From the NCBI RefSeq assembly GCF_001536285.1, contig NZ_FAOZ01000018.1:1-64000 (forward strand): DNA of 64,000 nucleotides, read 5' to 3'. Position 1 is the first letter of the stretch, and each line of letters opens with the position of its first letter. This DNA comes from Parafrankia irregularis (GTDB lineage Bacteria > Actinomycetota > Actinomycetes > Frankiales > Frankiaceae). A model generated the notes under the pieces. That model was not told the origin of the DNA. It did not search any database and saw only the letters and a program-made list of their open reading frames with translations. Both the position numbers and the translations under genes were made by a program. Positions 42,671 through 51,417 of the stretch are shown here, piece after piece.

Positions 42671-43447
42671 GTGACCGAGGCCGTGAACGCCCGCGGCGGT
42701 GAGCGGGCAGCGCCCCGCGAGAAGCCGCAGCGGATCGCCGACGAGCTCCGGCGGCTCATCGTGCAGGGCGCGCTGGCGGAGGGTGAGTCACTCGGCCGTG
42801 AGCCCGACCTGGTCGACCGGTTCGGGGTGTCCCGCCCGTCGCTGCGGGAGGCGCTGCGCATCCTGGAGACGGAAGGCCTCATCTCCGTGCGCCGCGGGGT
42901 GCTCGGCGGTGTGATCGTCCATCAGCCCGACGAGCGGTTGACGGCACGCACGGCGGCGATGGTCCTGCAGGCCCGCAATGTTCCGCTGGTGGACGTCTAC
43001 GACGCCCGCAGCATGATCGAACCGGTCGCGGCAAGGCTGGTGGCCGCGTCGCGCTCGCACCGGTCGGCGGCCGCGGAGCTACGTCGGCTCACCGCCGAGC
43101 AGCTTGAGGTGGTTGACGACCCCGAAGCCTTCGGACAGGCCAACTCACGTTTTCACAGCCGGCTCGTCGAGCTCGCGGGCAATCAGACGTTGTCCATCGT
43201 CATCGAGATGCTCAACGAGGTCGTCGCCCGGGCGGTGGCCGCGGTGAGCCAGCCCGACGACGCCGGCGACGCCACCACCACCAAGCTGCGCGGCCTGCGT
43301 TCCCAGGCCCGGCTCGCCACCCTCATCGAGCAGGGCGACGCCGGCGCGGCCGAGGAGCACTGGGCCGGGCACATGAAGATCGTCGGTCTGGTCATGCTCG
43401 CACAGCGCGCGAAGACCGTCATCGATCTCATGCAGCACGCCTTCTGA
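42671..43447 (+). CDS. GntR-family transcriptional regulator, FadR/FCD type (paralogue of 13.2-kb gene)
   Basis: 258 residues. The winged helix (RFGVSRPSLREALRILETEG) and FCD domain (NSRFHSRLVELAGNQTL) match the regulator at 13248-13994 almost residue for residue in the DNA-binding half (PREKPQ-IADELRRLIV; RRGVLGG). GTG 42671 is used; a GGAAGGAAGG tract lies 12 bases upstream. A few imperfect short repeats (CGACCAGCCGAAGG) precede the gene. It probably controls the crotonase and SDR/hydratase pair. With its paralogue it may bind the same operators, so the two could respond to different ligands. Confidence 0.92.
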   Translation: MTEAVNARGGERAAPREKPQRIADELRRLIVQGALAEGESLGREPDLVDRFGVSRPSLREALRILETEGLISVRRGVLGGVIVHQPDERLTARTAAMVLQARNVPLVDVYDARSMIEPVAARLVAASRSHRSAAAELRRLTAEQLEVVDDPEAFGQANSRFHSRLVELAGNQTLSIVIEMLNEVVARAVAAVSQPDDAGDATTTKLRGLRSQARLATLIEQGDAGAAEEHWAGHMKIVGLVMLAQRAKTVIDLMQHAF

Positions 43448-43584
43448 CCGAGTGTCGTTCCTGACCGGATGTCGTTCCTGACCGGATGTGGTCCGGCGGT
43501 GGTAGCTCGCCCGGCAACCGCCGGTGGCGGATACGGCGGTACGGGCGTACGGTTGCGCCACCTACGAGCGAGCAGGCGAGCCCT

Positions 43585-44748
43585 GTGGCGAACTTCGGTG
43601 ACTACCAGTTCGAGATCTACCTGAACGGCCTCTCCGGCGTCATGCCGACGATGCCGATGACGTATGCCGAACTGGAGGAACGCGGCTCCCGGGCACTCGA
43701 CCCGTGGCTGCTCTCGTACGTGGCCGGCGGTGCCGGAGACGAACACACCCAGGATCTCAACGTCTCGGTGTTCGACGACTGGGGCCTGATTCCCCGGATG
43801 CTCGTCGACGGCAGCCAGCGGGACCTGTCGGTCGAGCTCTGCGGGATGACGCTGCCGTCACCGCTGCTGATGGCTCCCGTCGGCGTGATCGGTGTGTGCG
43901 CCCAGGACGGCCACGGCGACCTGGCGGTGGCGCGGGCTTCGGCGAGGACCGGCGTACCCATGATCGCCTCCACTCTCGCGGCCGACCCGTTGGAGGATGT
44001 CGCATCCCAGCTCGGGGAAACCCCGGGATTCTTCCAGCTCTACACACCCAACGACCGTGAGCTGGCCGAGAGCCTGGTGCACAGGGCCGAGAAGGCGGGC
44101 TTCAAAGGGATTGTCGTCACGCTCGACACCTGGGTTCCGGGATGGCGGCCCCGCGATCTCACCCGATCGAACTTTCCCCAGTTACGCGGGCTGGCACTCG
44201 AGAACTACTTCAGCGACCCGGTCTTCGTCTCCCGGCTGGCCAGACCGCCGCGGGAGGATCTCCAGGCCGCCGTGGGGACCTGGGCGCTGACCTTCGGCAA
44301 TCCGAGCCTTACCTGGAAGGACCTGACCTGGTTCCGGTCCATGACCAGCCTGCCGCTGATCCTCAAAGGGATCATGCATCCGGAGGACGTCCGACGAGCG
44401 GTCGACGGTGGTGTCGACGCGATCTACTGCTCCAACCATGGTGGTCGCCAGGCGAACGGCGGGCTGGCCTCGCTCGACATGCTGCCCGACGTCGTCGAGG
44501 CCGCCGGCGAGATCCCGGTGGTCTTCGACTCCGGTGTGCGCTCCGGTGACCACATCGTCAAGGCGCTCGCGCTGGGCGCCCGGGCGGTCGGCGTGGGAAG
44601 ACCGTATGTGTACGGTCTGGCGCTCGGCGGCGAGGACGGAGTCGTCCACGTGCTGCGTTCGCTGCTCGCCGAGGCCGACCTGCTCATGGCGGTCGACGGC
44701 TACCCACGGATCGCCGACCTCGGCCCCGCTGCCCTGCGTCGTCGATAG
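43585..44748 (+). CDS. FMN-dependent alpha-hydroxy-acid oxidase (lactate 2-monooxygenase-like)
   Basis: 387 residues of the glycolate-oxidase/lactate-monooxygenase TIM barrel. FMN-side and catalytic motifs include [27 protein letters not shown] and [12 protein letters not shown] with the active-site histidine. The long DTWVPGWR insertion is like lactate 2-monooxygenase, which turns lactate and oxygen into acetate, though a larger 2-hydroxy acid is possible. GTG 43585 has only a weak ribosome site, so the start is uncertain. It is flanked by the GntR gene and a converging patatin gene, with no evident operon. Confidence 0.9.
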   Translation: MANFGDYQFEIYLNGLSGVMPTMPMTYAELEERGSRALDPWLLSYVAGGAGDEHTQDLNVSVFDDWGLIPRMLVDGSQRDLSVELCGMTLPSPLLMAPVGVIGVCAQDGHGDLAVARASARTGVPMIASTLAADPLEDVASQLGETPGFFQLYTPNDRELAESLVHRAEKAGFKGIVVTLDTWVPGWRPRDLTRSNFPQLRGLALENYFSDPVFVSRLARPPREDLQAAVGTWALTFGNPSLTWKDLTWFRSMTSLPLILKGIMHPEDVRRAVDGGVDAIYCSNHGGRQANGGLASLDMLPDVVEAAGEIPVVFDSGVRSGDHIVKALALGARAVGVGRPYVYGLALGGEDGVVHVLRSLLAEADLLMAVDGYPRIADLGPAALRRR

Positions 44749-44770
44749 GTCTTCCGCGCGAGGTCCAACG

Positions 44771-45592
44771 TCAGGAAACCGGAAGGCGAATTCGCCCGGC
44801 GGCCGCCGGGGCCTGTCGCAGGCCGGCCTCGAAGGCCGGTACCCAACGGGTGTGGTCACCCACATCCGTGCCGATGGCCGCGAGCGCGGCATCGTCGGGG
44901 ACGACGCCTATGGTGCGGGTGCCCTGCACCAGTACGTCGCCCGAGTCGACGCCGAAGGGCTCCACCAGGACAATCGTCTTCGCCCCGGCGGCAAGACGCG
45001 GATGGGATCCCCCGGCGAGGGCTCCGTCGACATAGCGACGGCCGTTGATCGTGACCGGCGGATAGGCACCGGGCATCGCACAGCTCGCCGCCACCACTCT
45101 CGCCAGCGGAGCGGCGCTGGCGCGGTCCCACACCACGGGCTCACCGGTATCGAGATCCACGGTGGTGATCAGCATTGCGCGCTGCGGCCAGCCGCCGGCA
45201 CCGACCAGGTACTCCATCGAGGCCACATGTTCCTCCTCGGCGATGGTGGGCGCGGTGAGCGCGAGCCGGCCGACGCGGCGGCGGGCCTCGGCCGGCGCCA
45301 GCCCGGAATCCCCGAGAACGGCCCGCACCCGAGCCATGAGGTCGGGATCGGGCCGGTGCCACGGTCCGGACGACTCGGGAGGCGCCGCCAGCCGCCGGAG
45401 GTCACCGCCGGAGGCCAGCGCCGCGCCGGCGATCGCGCCCGCGGAGGTTCCCACGATCAGATCGGCGTCCGCCAGGTCCACGCCTTCGTCACGAAGCCCG
45501 GCCGCGAGCCCGAACAGCCACGCCATGCCGACGAGCCCACCGGGACCGAGCACGACCGCCTGAGCGGCAGAGAACGTCATGCGCGCCAGCAT
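44771..45592 (-). CDS. Patatin-like phospholipase
   Basis: A 273-residue lipid acyl hydrolase with a Ser-Asp dyad. The oxyanion loop is GPGGLVG near residue 17, the nucleophile serine lies in GTSAGA (~49), and the aspartate in VDGALAGG (~190). No signal peptide is seen, so it is probably cytosolic or membrane-associated. ATG 45592 has GAGG five bases upstream; the second ATG (45580) is a possible start. It converges on the flavoenzyme gene, and 68 bp separate it from the TIM-barrel gene on the same strand. Confidence 0.92.
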   Translation of the reverse strand: MLARMTFSAAQAVVLGPGGLVGMAWLFGLAAGLRDEGVDLADADLIVGTSAGAIAGAALASGGDLRRLAAPPESSGPWHRPDPDLMARVRAVLGDSGLAPAEARRRVGRLALTAPTIAEEEHVASMEYLVGAGGWPQRAMLITTVDLDTGEPVVWDRASAAPLARVVAASCAMPGAYPPVTINGRRYVDGALAGGSHPRLAAGAKTIVLVEPFGVDSGDVLVQGTRTIGVVPDDAALAAIGTDVGDHTRWVPAFEAGLRQAPAAAGRIRLPVS

Positions 45593-45660
45593 CGGACCTC
45601 AAGAGAGGTTCAGGTCAAGTCCCGCCTGTGGATGGACCGGCAGGCGGTTTCGCCCAGAAA

Positions 45661-46590
45661 TCATCCGCCCAGGACCAGCGGGCCGAGAGTACGCGCGGCG
45701 ATCTCAAGGCCCCTCTTCACCTTCTCCTCCGAACCGCTCCACACCGGGTCCTCGTGCTCGACGGCGACCGTCCCGGAGAAGCCTCCGTCATGGAGGACGT
45801 CGATGATGCGGTTCCAGTCGAGCTGGCCGCGGCCCGGAACGCGGTAACGCCACCAGCCGACGTCCTCGGGCCTCGCCCGGCCCAACGCCCGCCCGAAAAC
45901 GCTGTACCGGCTGCGCCGCCGTTCGTCGATCTCGATGTCCTTCGCCTGCACATGCAGCACTTTTCCGCCCTCCAGGGCGGGCCGCAGCGCGTCGATGGGG
46001 TCGATGCCGAGCCAGCGAAGGTGGGAGGGATCGTAGTTCAGGTAGAAACCCAGATCGAAGATCCAGTCCCACAGCTCCGGTGAATAGGCCAGATTTCCCG
46101 GGTAGCCGTCGGGGTGCCAGCCCTCCATGGGGCAGTTCTCGACGACGAGCCGCACATCGCGCCGCCGTGCGTAGTCGACCAGCCGTGGCAGGGTCTTCTC
46201 CGCGAGCTCCACGTTCGCCGCGACGGTGCGCGAGGGATCCCTGCCGACGAAGGTTCCGACGCAGGGAACCTCGAGCCTGGCCGCGGCATCGACGCAGCGG
46301 CGGAGATGGTCATGCGTCCGGCGCCGTTCATCCTCGTCAGCGTGCAGGTTGTTGCCGTAGTAGCTGACCGCCGAAATGGAAAGTCCGTGCTGGGCCAACA
46401 GTTTGCGGACGGCGGTCGCCTCCGCCGCGGAGAAGCTCTCGGCATCGATGTGGCTGGCCTGGTGAGCGTGCTCGCTTCCGACCGGCCAGGCAGCGACCTC
46501 CAGCGTCTGATAGCCCGACCGGACGCACCAGGCCGCGATGTCGGCGAGCCCGAGCCGCGGCAGGCAGGCGGTGAACAGGCCAAGTTCCAC
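45661..46590 (-). CDS. Sugar-phosphate isomerase/epimerase-type TIM barrel (xylose isomerase-like)
   Basis: 309 residues of the AP-endonuclease-2/xylose-isomerase fold. Metal-site residues are seen in VVENCPMEGW, NYDPSHLRW, LHVQAKDIEID and AVEHEDPVW. Relatives isomerise or dehydrate sugars and inositol derivatives. GTG 46590 has AAAGGGA upstream; the open frame upstream is not family-like. The TPR gene lies upstream on the same strand, 73 bp away. The substrate is unknown. Confidence 0.92.
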   Translation of the reverse strand: MELGLFTACLPRLGLADIAAWCVRSGYQTLEVAAWPVGSEHAHQASHIDAESFSAAEATAVRKLLAQHGLSISAVSYYGNNLHADEDERRRTHDHLRRCVDAAARLEVPCVGTFVGRDPSRTVAANVELAEKTLPRLVDYARRRDVRLVVENCPMEGWHPDGYPGNLAYSPELWDWIFDLGFYLNYDPSHLRWLGIDPIDALRPALEGGKVLHVQAKDIEIDERRRSRYSVFGRALGRARPEDVGWWRYRVPGRGQLDWNRIIDVLHDGGFSGTVAVEHEDPVWSGSEEKVKRGLEIAARTLGPLVLGG

Positions 46591-46663
46591 GGTGGTCCCT
46601 TTCCGTTTTGTTCCGGACGTCGTCCTCGCGGCGCGCGGGACGACCACCCACGACGAAACCGGG

Positions 46664-47938
46664 TCAGGCGCCCGGTGAGCCGACGAGTTCGAGGAGGTAC
46701 GCACGGGTGTCGATGGTGCTCGGATGGTCCGCGCCGAGACGGCTCGTCTGCGTCCGGAGAATCCTCCGCAGCTCGCGGCGCGCCGCCGGAACACGCCGCC
46801 GGTCGATCCGTGCCGTGGCCAGCGCGTGGTACTTCCGTGTCTCAAGGGTGTCGGGATGCCCGGCACCGAAGATTCTGCGGCGAGCCACCAGCACCCGCGC
46901 GCACAGATCGCGGGCACCTCGGATGTCCCCCATCGCCAGCAGCACCTGAGCCAGCGAATGCTCCGCGTCCAACGTGTCCGCGTGCAGGGGCCCGAGAAGA
47001 GCGGCCCGACTGTCGATGACAGCGCGGTAGGCCGCCTCGGCTTCGGCCCATCGCCCCTGCCTGCCCAGCAGCCAGGCGTACATGCAGTCGAAGTGCAGCC
47101 GCTGCGTCGCCGTCGTGTCGACGGCCTGCTCGATCATGGCCTCGAGCTCGGCGAAGACCACCTCGGCTTCGTCCGGCCGGCCCTGCTGCACCAGAGCCCA
47201 GGCCAGGTAGCGGCACGACTCCACCGTCTCAGGATGACCCGGGCCAAGCACCCTCGTCTGCCTCGTGTGGACGTCCCGCAGCTCGCGCTCCGCCCAGTCA
47301 CGGTCACCGATCCGCAGCGCCGCCATCGCGCCGGTGAAGCGGCAGCTCAGCGCCGCGGGCCGATCCGCGTCCAGCAGGATCACGTGCGGCCGCGCCGCGG
47401 CGATCAGAGCGGCGCCGGCCCGGTCGTCCCGGTTCTCGACGAGCACCGCGCCGGTGTGGGCGACCAGAGCGAGCAGTTCGTCCCTGCTCCGCCGGTCGAA
47501 CGTGCCAGCCGGGCTTCCGAGCAGCTGGAGCAGCAGCCGCGTCAGCGCGGTGAACCGCCGACGGCTGGCCCGCGGCAGACCACGGATATCCCCGAACGCG
47601 TAGATCGCCCGTGACAGCGACTCGATCGCGCTGATGCGCCAGGTGGTCGCCGCCGACCGCGCGGCGAGTCGATCAGGCCGGCCGAACCGCCGCCCGAGCG
47701 CGGCCCCGACAGCGGAGACGAACAGCCCGCCAGCGGTACACAGTTTGAGGAGCTTGCCGGGCCGGGCGTCGATGTGTGCGGCCAGCTCCTCGGCCCGCAC
47801 GTGGGCTCGCAACGGGTCCGTATAGCGGAGGCGTGCGGCCCAGCGGGCGAGCACCCGGCCGAACCACGGAGCGATGTCATAGATCTCGTTCAGCAGATAG
47901 CAGCACATGATCCCCAGCAGAGGGCCGGCGATGTTCAC
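46664..47938 (-). CDS. Membrane-anchored tetratricopeptide-repeat protein
   Basis: 424 residues. An N-terminal hydrophobic segment (NIAGPLLGIMCCYLL) may anchor the protein. The C-terminal half holds at least four TPRs of the kinesin-light-chain type, with the repeated LGxxHPxTxxxR pattern (LGPGHPETVESCRYLAWAL, FGAGHPDTLETRKYHALA, LGADHPSTIDTRAYLLEL). GTG 47938 is chosen because it overlaps the PadR stop (GTGA). Such proteins bind partners or regulators; no enzymatic domain is present. Coupling to the PadR gene suggests they work together. Confidence 0.85.
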   Translation of the reverse strand: MNIAGPLLGIMCCYLLNEIYDIAPWFGRVLARWAARLRYTDPLRAHVRAEELAAHIDARPGKLLKLCTAGGLFVSAVGAALGRRFGRPDRLAARSAATTWRISAIESLSRAIYAFGDIRGLPRASRRRFTALTRLLLQLLGSPAGTFDRRSRDELLALVAHTGAVLVENRDDRAGAALIAAARPHVILLDADRPAALSCRFTGAMAALRIGDRDWAERELRDVHTRQTRVLGPGHPETVESCRYLAWALVQQGRPDEAEVVFAELEAMIEQAVDTTATQRLHFDCMYAWLLGRQGRWAEAEAAYRAVIDSRAALLGPLHADTLDAEHSLAQVLLAMGDIRGARDLCARVLVARRRIFGAGHPDTLETRKYHALATARIDRRRVPAARRELRRILRTQTSRLGADHPSTIDTRAYLLELVGSPGA

Positions 47939-48345
47939 CGCGCGCCACCGAAGAGAACGAAACGGCGCCACGCCCCGGTGAAGGAGAGGCCCCGAAGCGC
48001 GTCAGAGGGTCGCGCGGGTCCGGATTCGGCCGGCCGCACAACGCCCCGGCGGTTGCTGCTTCCCCGTCGCTCAGCCAGTAGTTCCCGCGCCGCCGCGGCT
48101 CCTTCGGCCGAAAGGACGTACAGGCGGCGACGGGGCCGGGACGGCTCCACCGGAGGCTCCTCCCACCGGCCGGTCACCCACCCCAGATCCTCGAGGCGGT
48201 CGAGAATTCCGTAGACGGTCGGCCCTGACCTCCCCGTCGACCTGGAGATGACCCATCCATGGAGCTCCTCGGATTTCTGCATGGCGTCAAGAAAGGCTTC
48301 CAGGACGTCGAGAAGCGGGCCCGTGACCCGAGTGGGATCCGGCAT
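47935..48345 (-). CDS. PadR-family transcriptional regulator
   Basis: A 136-residue PadR-type winged-helix repressor. STGRSGPTVYGILDRLEDLG is the recognition part, and the wing is in PRRRLYVLSAEG. ATG 48345 (MPDPTRVTGPLLDVLEAF) has AAGGG upstream; the frame is open further but the extra residues are not family-like. Its stop overlaps the TPR gene start (GTGA). Classic PadR proteins respond to phenolic acids and others to drugs or stress. The 285 bp upstream hold no obvious dyad. Confidence 0.9.
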   Translation of the reverse strand: MPDPTRVTGPLLDVLEAFLDAMQKSEELHGWVISRSTGRSGPTVYGILDRLEDLGWVTGRWEEPPVEPSRPRRRLYVLSAEGAAAARELLAERRGSSNRRGVVRPAESGPARPSDALRGLSFTGAWRRFVLFGGAR

Positions 48346-48630
48346 GACCCTTAATCTACCTAGGAAGAACAAGCGCCGCAGCCATTTCGTCAAACCCGAC
48401 AAATATCGGGACAATCCGCCGTCAGCCGACCCGCCGCCCGTTCCGGCGCTCGCGACAGCTCAATGCGGATGGCGCTGCCGGGCACCGCGAACGCGTGAGC
48501 CCAACGCTCCTGCGACTCGCTGTCCAGCCGGCGCGGCGTCGCGTGCCGCGGCGAGAACGGCGGGCGCGTCTGCTCCCTGTTCTCGGTGGGGATCCGGGCG
48601 AGCCGGGTGGATTGGCCACCGTGGCGGACG

Positions 48631-49455
48631 TCAGGCGCCGCCAAAACGCCAGTACTGCTCAGGTCGATCGCCGCAGACCGTCTGGATCACCGGTGCGGTC
48701 TGCCGCGTGTCCCCGTCGCGTACCGCCAGGCAGAGCCCACTGTTGTTGTTGATGATCCGATACAGCGGACGACGACTGGAATCCAGGAACTGGAACTCGA
48801 TACGCCAGAAATGGTCCGGATAGTTGCCGCACAGGTACTGGTTGACGTTCGCTCCAACCGCCACGCTCGCCCCAGGCACCGCAGCGCAGAATCCGCTGTG
48901 ATTGTTAACTATCCGGTACACCACCTGCCCGCCCCCCGCGGCGGACCACGGGTCGATCCGCCAGTAGGTGTCGGGAAAGTCCCCACAGCCGAACTGGTTC
49001 AGATCCACATAGGTGTTCGTGCTGGCCCCCGGCACAGCCAGGCACAGCCCGCTGTTGTGGTTCACCACCCGCACCGGGCTGTCGATGGGGACCGTCGGGT
49101 CCGGCGCCTGCGGGGGTGGCGCAGCGGAGGCGCGCGGTTCCGGCAACACCGATGACGGCGCCGGCGCTGTCGGCGAACGGCTGTCGGGGGTCAGCTGTGC
49201 CGGCGAGCGAGCGGTTGACGCAGGGCTGGCGGCCGCCACCGGTGACAGGAGCGACGCGGCCGGCGACGGACCGCGCGGGGTCGGCGATGATGGCGACGAG
49301 CCGTCAGTGGTCGCCCGGTTTGTGACGGGCTCCGATCTCACGATCTCCGCCGAGCGCGCACGGTACGGACCGACCAGCACGGTGATCAGAATGCCGATCA
49401 GCGGAATCACGATGCCAACCACCCACCATGCCCATCTTGGTGGCTGGTCTGTCAT
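48631..49455 (-). CDS. Membrane-anchored ricin-type beta-trefoil protein
   Basis: 274 residues. One transmembrane segment (AWWVVGIVIPLIGILITVLV, ~residues 9-28) is followed by a ~90-residue Pro/Ser/Ala linker. A C-terminal beta-trefoil made of three repeats follows, each with the pattern (V/I)xNxxSGLCLAVPG...CGxxPxxYWRI. The anchor is probably N-in, placing the lectin domain outside the membrane. No catalytic domain is attached. It may bind sugars or a peptide partner at the cell surface. ATG 49455 is used; no clear operon partner is seen. Confidence 0.87.
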   Translation of the reverse strand: MTDQPPRWAWWVVGIVIPLIGILITVLVGPYRARSAEIVRSEPVTNRATTDGSSPSSPTPRGPSPAASLLSPVAAASPASTARSPAQLTPDSRSPTAPAPSSVLPEPRASAAPPPQAPDPTVPIDSPVRVVNHNSGLCLAVPGASTNTYVDLNQFGCGDFPDTYWRIDPWSAAGGGQVVYRIVNNHSGFCAAVPGASVAVGANVNQYLCGNYPDHFWRIEFQFLDSSRRPLYRIINNNSGLCLAVRDGDTRQTAPVIQTVCGDRPEQYWRFGGA

Positions 49456-49933
49456 AGAACTGCGTCAAATGACTGGGATTTCCTCAATCCCCACATCACC
49501 TGTAGCACCCGCACACTCCCCCCGCGAGATCTCCCGGGAAACAGTATCGCCTAAAACGTGCGCTTCCCTGTGTTTCCTGGTCAACCCGGCCCTTGGCGGG
49601 GCCCCGGTTGACCAGGAACAGCCGACACGCCCGAACACGCACCTGCCTGCCGAAGAACCGGTGTCTGCCCGTGCCCTGGGAGTTCCGCCGCCAGCGGGGG
49701 CACGGTCCTGACGCGGGTCGCCGTCGCGTACTGCGGCGCGATCGAAGCACACCGGGCACCGATCGGGAACCGCACGGCGGATCCGCCGGCGCAACAGCAG
49801 GGCAACCAGACGGCTCCTGGCCGGCAATCCGCGGCGACAAGACTGCCGCGTGCCTGGATCAACGACCCGCGCACGGCCCCATCGGCCCCGGCTGCCGCCA
49901 CCCGTCGTGGGTACGACCGCGAGGGAGACACAC
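49456..49933. other. Divergent intergenic region with a strong hairpin
   Basis: These 478 bases separate the ricin-type gene and the monooxygenase, which diverge. There is no convincing gene. A perfect 13-bp inverted repeat lies at 49574-49618, listed separately. Confidence 0.6.
49574..49618. repeat. 13-bp inverted repeat in a divergent promoter region
   Basis: TTCCTGGTCAACC (49574-49586) pairs with 49606-49618, with a 19-base G+C-rich loop. It looks like a terminator but lies between divergent genes, so it is more likely part of a leader or the mark of a lost gene. Confidence 0.7.
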
Positions 49934-51238
49934 ATGTTCCACCTGGGCTGGTTCGTCGGCAGTGGATTCGGGCCGCAGGCCTGGAACGACATGTGGTCGG
50001 GCACGCTTTCCTCGGAATGGACCAGGGGCAGCTTTTACACCGATCTCGCCCGTTCGCTCGAGCGCGCGTTCTTCGACTACCTGATCCTCGAAGACGGCCT
50101 GATGATCACCGATACCTACAAGGGGACGATGGAGGTCGATCTCGCCCACGCCTGGGAGTCACCGCGGTTGGACCCGATGGCCGCCGTGGCCGTGATGAGC
50201 CAGGCCACCTCACGCATCGGGCTGGTCGCGACACTGTCCACGTCGTTCTATCCGCCGTTCATGGCGGCCCGGATGCTGGCATCTCTCGACCACCTCTCCG
50301 AGGGCAGGGCCGGGGCGAACCTGGTGACGTCCAGCAGCCACCGCTCGGCCCAGAACTTCGGCTTCGCGGAACACTTCGAGCACGACCTTCGCTACGAGAT
50401 GGCCGACGAGTGGATGGAGCTGGTGGATCGGCTCCTGTCCTCCTGGGAGCCCGGCGCGGTCATCGCCAGTGGCGGGGTCTTCGCGGATCATCGCAAGGTG
50501 CACACCGTCGACTTCGACGGGCGTCTCCACCGCAGCCGCGGGCCTCTCAACGCCCCGGCCGGGCCGCAGGGCCGCCCGGTGATCTGCCAGGCCGGCGGGT
50601 CACCCGCGGGCCGGGAGCTCGCCGCGAAGCACGCCGACACCATCATCGCCGTGCCGCACGGCGTGGACGCGATGCGCGCCTACCGGGACGACATCTCCGA
50701 GCGCATGCTTCGGCACGGGCGCAAGCCGGCCGACTGCAAGGTGCTGTTCCTGGTCAACCCGGTTCTGGGCGAGACCGACGCGGAGGCCCGCGAGACCCTG
50801 GCCCGCCGCCGCGCACGGCAGCACGACCCCGACGTCATGGACACCATCCTCGGGCAGATGTCCTATTTCAGCGGCATCGATTTCGCGCAGTTCGACCTGG
50901 ACGCTCCTTTCCCGGATCTGACCGGCCAGGTGAACGGCCACCAGAGCTCGATGGCCCGGTTCGCCGCCGCCGCGGGCGGACGCACGCTGCGGGAGACCGT
51001 GATGGATCACGACACGGTCGAGTCGGTGGAGCTGGTCGGATCGCCGGACACCGTCGCCGTGCAGATGGGCGAGGTGATGGACGCCGTCGGCGGCGACGGT
51101 TTCCTGATCGCCACGCCGGTGCACCGCCGTTCGGTCAGCGAGATCGTGGACGGGCTCGCCCCGGCGCTGCGCCGCCGCGGGCTCATGCGCGGGTCGTACC
51201 CGCACCGGCTGTTCCGCGACAACCTGCTCGACTTCTGA
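49934..51238 (+). CDS. NtaA/SnaA/DszA-type flavin-dependent monooxygenase
   Basis: 434 residues of the bacterial-luciferase-like two-component monooxygenase family. SATLSTSFYPPF-like residues (LVATLSTSFYPPFMAARMLA) and ANLVTSSSHRSAQNFGF are hallmark segments near the flavin. NtaA, SnaA and DszA use reduced FMN from a separate reductase to hydroxylate chelators, polyketides or sulfones. ATG 49934 has GAGGGAG upstream; an earlier in-frame start lacks family-like sequence. No flavin reductase lies next to it. The substrate is unknown. Confidence 0.93.
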   Translation: MFHLGWFVGSGFGPQAWNDMWSGTLSSEWTRGSFYTDLARSLERAFFDYLILEDGLMITDTYKGTMEVDLAHAWESPRLDPMAAVAVMSQATSRIGLVATLSTSFYPPFMAARMLASLDHLSEGRAGANLVTSSSHRSAQNFGFAEHFEHDLRYEMADEWMELVDRLLSSWEPGAVIASGGVFADHRKVHTVDFDGRLHRSRGPLNAPAGPQGRPVICQAGGSPAGRELAAKHADTIIAVPHGVDAMRAYRDDISERMLRHGRKPADCKVLFLVNPVLGETDAEARETLARRRARQHDPDVMDTILGQMSYFSGIDFAQFDLDAPFPDLTGQVNGHQSSMARFAAAAGGRTLRETVMDHDTVESVELVGSPDTVAVQMGEVMDAVGGDGFLIATPVHRRSVSEIVDGLAPALRRRGLMRGSYPHRLFRDNLLDF

Positions 51239-51341
51239 TCGATCGACACTGACGCTGCCTCCGTGCAAGGCCTGGCAGAACGACACCGGCCAGCACCCGG
51301 ACGGGCTGCGGCCGGGCGGAACCCGGGATGACGTGCGGCCC

Positions 51342-51368
51342 GCCCCGGTGACCACCTCTCACCGGGGC
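51342..51368. terminator. Hairpin between convergent monooxygenase and VOC genes
   Basis: Perfect 10-bp inverted repeat (GCCCCGGTGA at 51342-51351, complement at 51359-51368) with a 7-base loop. Confidence 0.7.
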
Positions 51369-51417
51369 CGGACCTCCCGCCGGGTGGATCGCACCGGGGC
51401 CGCGGGCGGCATCCACC

